Made by a program: the position numbers and the translations under genes. 35,120 nt of DNA from Thermoanaerobaculia bacterium (GTDB taxonomy: Bacteria > Acidobacteriota > Thermoanaerobaculia > Multivoradales > Multivoraceae): assembly GCA_022824725.1 (NCBI GenBank), contig JAJDZH010000388.1:1-35120 (forward strand), in the 5' to 3' direction. Shown in pieces: positions 33,453 through 35,120 of the stretch. Each line of letters starts with the position of its first letter. Position 1 is the stretch's first letter. The notes beneath the pieces are model-generated. The model did not search any database. It saw only the letters and a list, made by a program, of their open reading frames with translations, and was not told the origin of the DNA.

Positions 33453-34760
33453 ATGCGGACCCTGACCGGTAGCGATAAGACGATGTCGGCGACCACCAAC
33501 GCCATGCGCCCGCCCGCCGAGCCGATCCCGGACCTGCGTGATCCGGAGTTCTACCTGGACGGGATTCCGCACGGGATCTTCACGCGCCTGCGGCGGGAGA
33601 ACCCGGTGTTCTGGAATCCCGAGCCGGACGACCCGAAGCACGATGGCTTCTGGGGTCTGACGAAGTACGACGATGTCGTCGCGGTATCGAAGAACCCGAA
33701 GCTGTTCTCCTCGGACTCCGATTGGGGCGGACACCGGATTTTCGACGAGGACCAGCGGCGACTCGGCGGCGACGGAGACGGGGCCAGCGACATCAAGTCG
33801 ATGATCAGCATGGACCCGCCGGAGCACTCCAAGTACCGGGCAACCGTTCTACCGGGGCTGATGAGCAAGCGAGTGCTGGCGATGGAGGACGGCATCCGCC
33901 GGCGCGCCCGGGCGATCCTCGACGAGTTCGAGGTGGCGCTGGAGGAGGAGACGACGCCGGACTTCGTTGCCCGGGTCGCCGTGGAACTGCCGATCCAGAT
34001 GCTGGCCGAGCTCTTCCAGGTGCCGGACGAACGCCGGCAGGACCTGTTCCGCTGGAGCAACGCGATCGTCGCCGAAGACGACCCCGACATGCGGGCCTCG
34101 GACGAGTACATGGCGCAGTGCTGGGCGGAACTGACCCAGTACGGACTGGAGCTCTACCAGGAGCGTGCCGCGAAGCCCGGCGACGACCTGATCTCGATGA
34201 TGGTCCACGCCCGCATCGACGGCGAGCCGATGTCGCTGGAGCGCTACCTGGCTGCTTTCGGCCTGCTGATCGTGGCGGGCAATGAGACGACGCGGAACTC
34301 GATCTCCGGCGGTCTGCTCGCGCTCTCCGAGCACCCCGAGCAACGCCGGCTGCTCCTCGAACGGCCGGAGCGGATCGCCGGCGCGGCGACCGAGATCGTC
34401 CGCTGGGTAACGCCGGTCATCCACATGCGGCGCACCGCCACCGCCGACACGGAGATCCGAGGCCGGACGATCCGGCGTGGCGAGAAGGTCGTTCTTTGGT
34501 ACTGCTCGGCCAACCGCGACGAGGACGCGTTCGAACGCCCCTTCGAGTTCGACGTGCTGCGCAAGCCGAAGCCGATGCAACTCGGCTTCGGCATCGGCCA
34601 GCACTTCTGCCTCGGCGCCCGGCTGGCGGAACTGCAGCTACGGGTCGTTGTCGAGGAGCTGCTGCCGCGCTTCCCCGACCTGCAGCCGAGCACCGAGGTC
34701 AGGCGGCTCCGCTCGAACTTCATCGCCGGTATCAAGGAGATGCGGGTGCGGAGGAGCTAG
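33453..34760 (+). CDS. cytochrome P450 (second of two)
   Basis: 435 aa from ATG 33453; ATG 33483 (MSATTNAMRPP) is a shorter alternative. The I-helix is VAGNETTRNS (AGNETT 275-280), the K-helix is TEIVRWVTPVIHMRR, and the haem loop LGFGIGQHFCLG carries axial C386. The sequence parallels the first P450 (SANRDEDAFERPFEFDV against SANRDEDVFEDPHRFDV; RSNFIAGIKEM against RSNFFNGIKHM), so they are paralogues of a CYP124/125/142-like group. An acidic insert EDQRRLGGDGDGASD near residue 95 is absent from the first copy. It stands alone, with no redox partner gene in view; its 3' end overlaps the convergent PIN-domain gene by 29 bases. Confidence 0.93.
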   Translation: MRTLTGSDKTMSATTNAMRPPAEPIPDLRDPEFYLDGIPHGIFTRLRRENPVFWNPEPDDPKHDGFWGLTKYDDVVAVSKNPKLFSSDSDWGGHRIFDEDQRRLGGDGDGASDIKSMISMDPPEHSKYRATVLPGLMSKRVLAMEDGIRRRARAILDEFEVALEEETTPDFVARVAVELPIQMLAELFQVPDERRQDLFRWSNAIVAEDDPDMRASDEYMAQCWAELTQYGLELYQERAAKPGDDLISMMVHARIDGEPMSLERYLAAFGLLIVAGNETTRNSISGGLLALSEHPEQRRLLLERPERIAGAATEIVRWVTPVIHMRRTATADTEIRGRTIRRGEKVVLWYCSANRDEDAFERPFEFDVLRKPKPMQLGFGIGQHFCLGARLAELQLRVVVEELLPRFPDLQPSTEVRRLRSNFIAGIKEMRVRRS

Positions 34761-35120
34761 GGGCCGGCGTGAGTGGATAGTGGCAGACCACTTCCGGAAA
34801 GCGCCGGAAGTCGTGATCCGCGGTGTGCACTTCGCCTCGATGGGCGCGGGCCAGCGCGGCAATCTGCGCGTCGGTGACGAGATCGCCGCCCGCGGGTCCC
34901 GCGGCGGCGAGCAGTTCCACGACGTGTCGCACGTGGTCTTCACCCGGCAACAGGAGGCGCGTGACGGGATGGGCGGTCCATTCGGCGACCAGATCGCCGG
35001 CAGTCTCGAGCGGGAGCGGTTCCCTGAAGGCGCGCCGGTTCGTGCTGATCCGGAGGAAGGCGAAGAGAACCGGCTGACAGAGTCCTACCGGAACCGAGCC
35101 GCTCAGACAGCCGTTCCACC
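34732..35120 (-). CDS. vapC: VapC-type PIN-domain toxin, N-terminally truncated by window edge
   Basis: The minus-strand frame is open from the right edge to TGA at 34734-34732 (about 129 codons). It reads LFAFLRISTNRRAFREPLP, LVAEWTAHPVTRLLLPG, GGDLVTDAQIAALARAHRGE and VHTADHDFRRFPEV, the standard second half of a VapC PIN ribonuclease. Acidic metal residues D in LVTDAQ and D in TADHDF are present; the first acidic residue lies beyond the window. It cleaves RNA when freed from its antitoxin, which would be expected just outside the window. The last 15 residues (TPAPSSSAPASP) are low-complexity and encoded across the P450 3' end, so they may be a read-on tail. Confidence 0.85.
   Translation of the reverse strand, partial: WNGCLSGSVPVGLCQPVLFAFLRISTNRRAFREPLPLETAGDLVAEWTAHPVTRLLLPGEDHVRHVVELLAAAGPAGGDLVTDAQIAALARAHRGEVHTADHDFRRFPEVVCHYPLTPAPSSSAPASP

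Overview
The window is high-GC, densely coded DNA from a Gram-negative, aerobic heterotroph. It holds a TonB-dependent outer-membrane receptor, Sec, Tat and lipoprotein signal peptides, haem and copper redox proteins, and two cytochromes P450. The gene content (S9 dipeptidyl peptidase, Amidohydro_3 enzymes, a cytochrome c/copper monooxygenase fusion, DUF3604, a DUF4143 ATPase) resembles uncultured Acidobacteriota or sponge/marine-associated proteobacteria. That placement is inference from family content only. No rRNA, tRNA, CRISPR array, phage gene or transposase was seen, and no gap longer than about 220 bases lacks a gene.

Layout. (1) 1-1763, minus: a DUF3604 metallo-hydrolase-like protein running off the left edge. 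(2) 1848-8469, plus: livH-livM-livG-livF, an acyl-CoA synthetase and the livK-type binding protein, tightly packed, apparently for import and CoA activation of a carboxylic acid. (3) 8482-8599: four tandem copies of a 24-bp palindromic repeat that recurs through the window. (4) 8614-9903, minus: a cytochrome c/copper monooxygenase, divergent by 16 bp from (5) the plus-strand series S9 peptidase (9920), TonB receptor (12528) and two tandem Amidohydro_3 paralogues (14902, 16829). Next comes a rare fusion of cytochrome c, PQQ sugar dehydrogenase and amidohydrolase (18657). Repeat copies sit exactly at the 5' ends of the last three.

(6) 21545-30409, plus: APC permease, glutamine-synthetase-like ligase, P450, class-I amidotransferase/gamma-glutamyl hydrolase, acetoacetate-decarboxylase-like protein, FAH-family protein, aldehyde dehydrogenase and extradiol dioxygenase. 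Most junctions are 4-nt ATGA/GTGA overlaps. The set combines a Puu/aniline-type gamma-glutamylation module with an aromatic meta-cleavage module and has a P450 where an amine oxidase or Rieske dioxygenase is usually found. It is the best candidate for an undescribed pathway here.

(7) 30498-31991, minus: a Tat-exported beta-lactamase-fold serine hydrolase. (8) 32125-33387, plus: an orphan AAA/DUF4143 ATPase. (9) 33453-34760, plus: a second P450 related to the first. (10) 34732-35120, minus: a VapC-type PIN toxin running off the right edge and overlapping the P450 3' end. The two edge-truncated genes were found by direct translation to the window ends.
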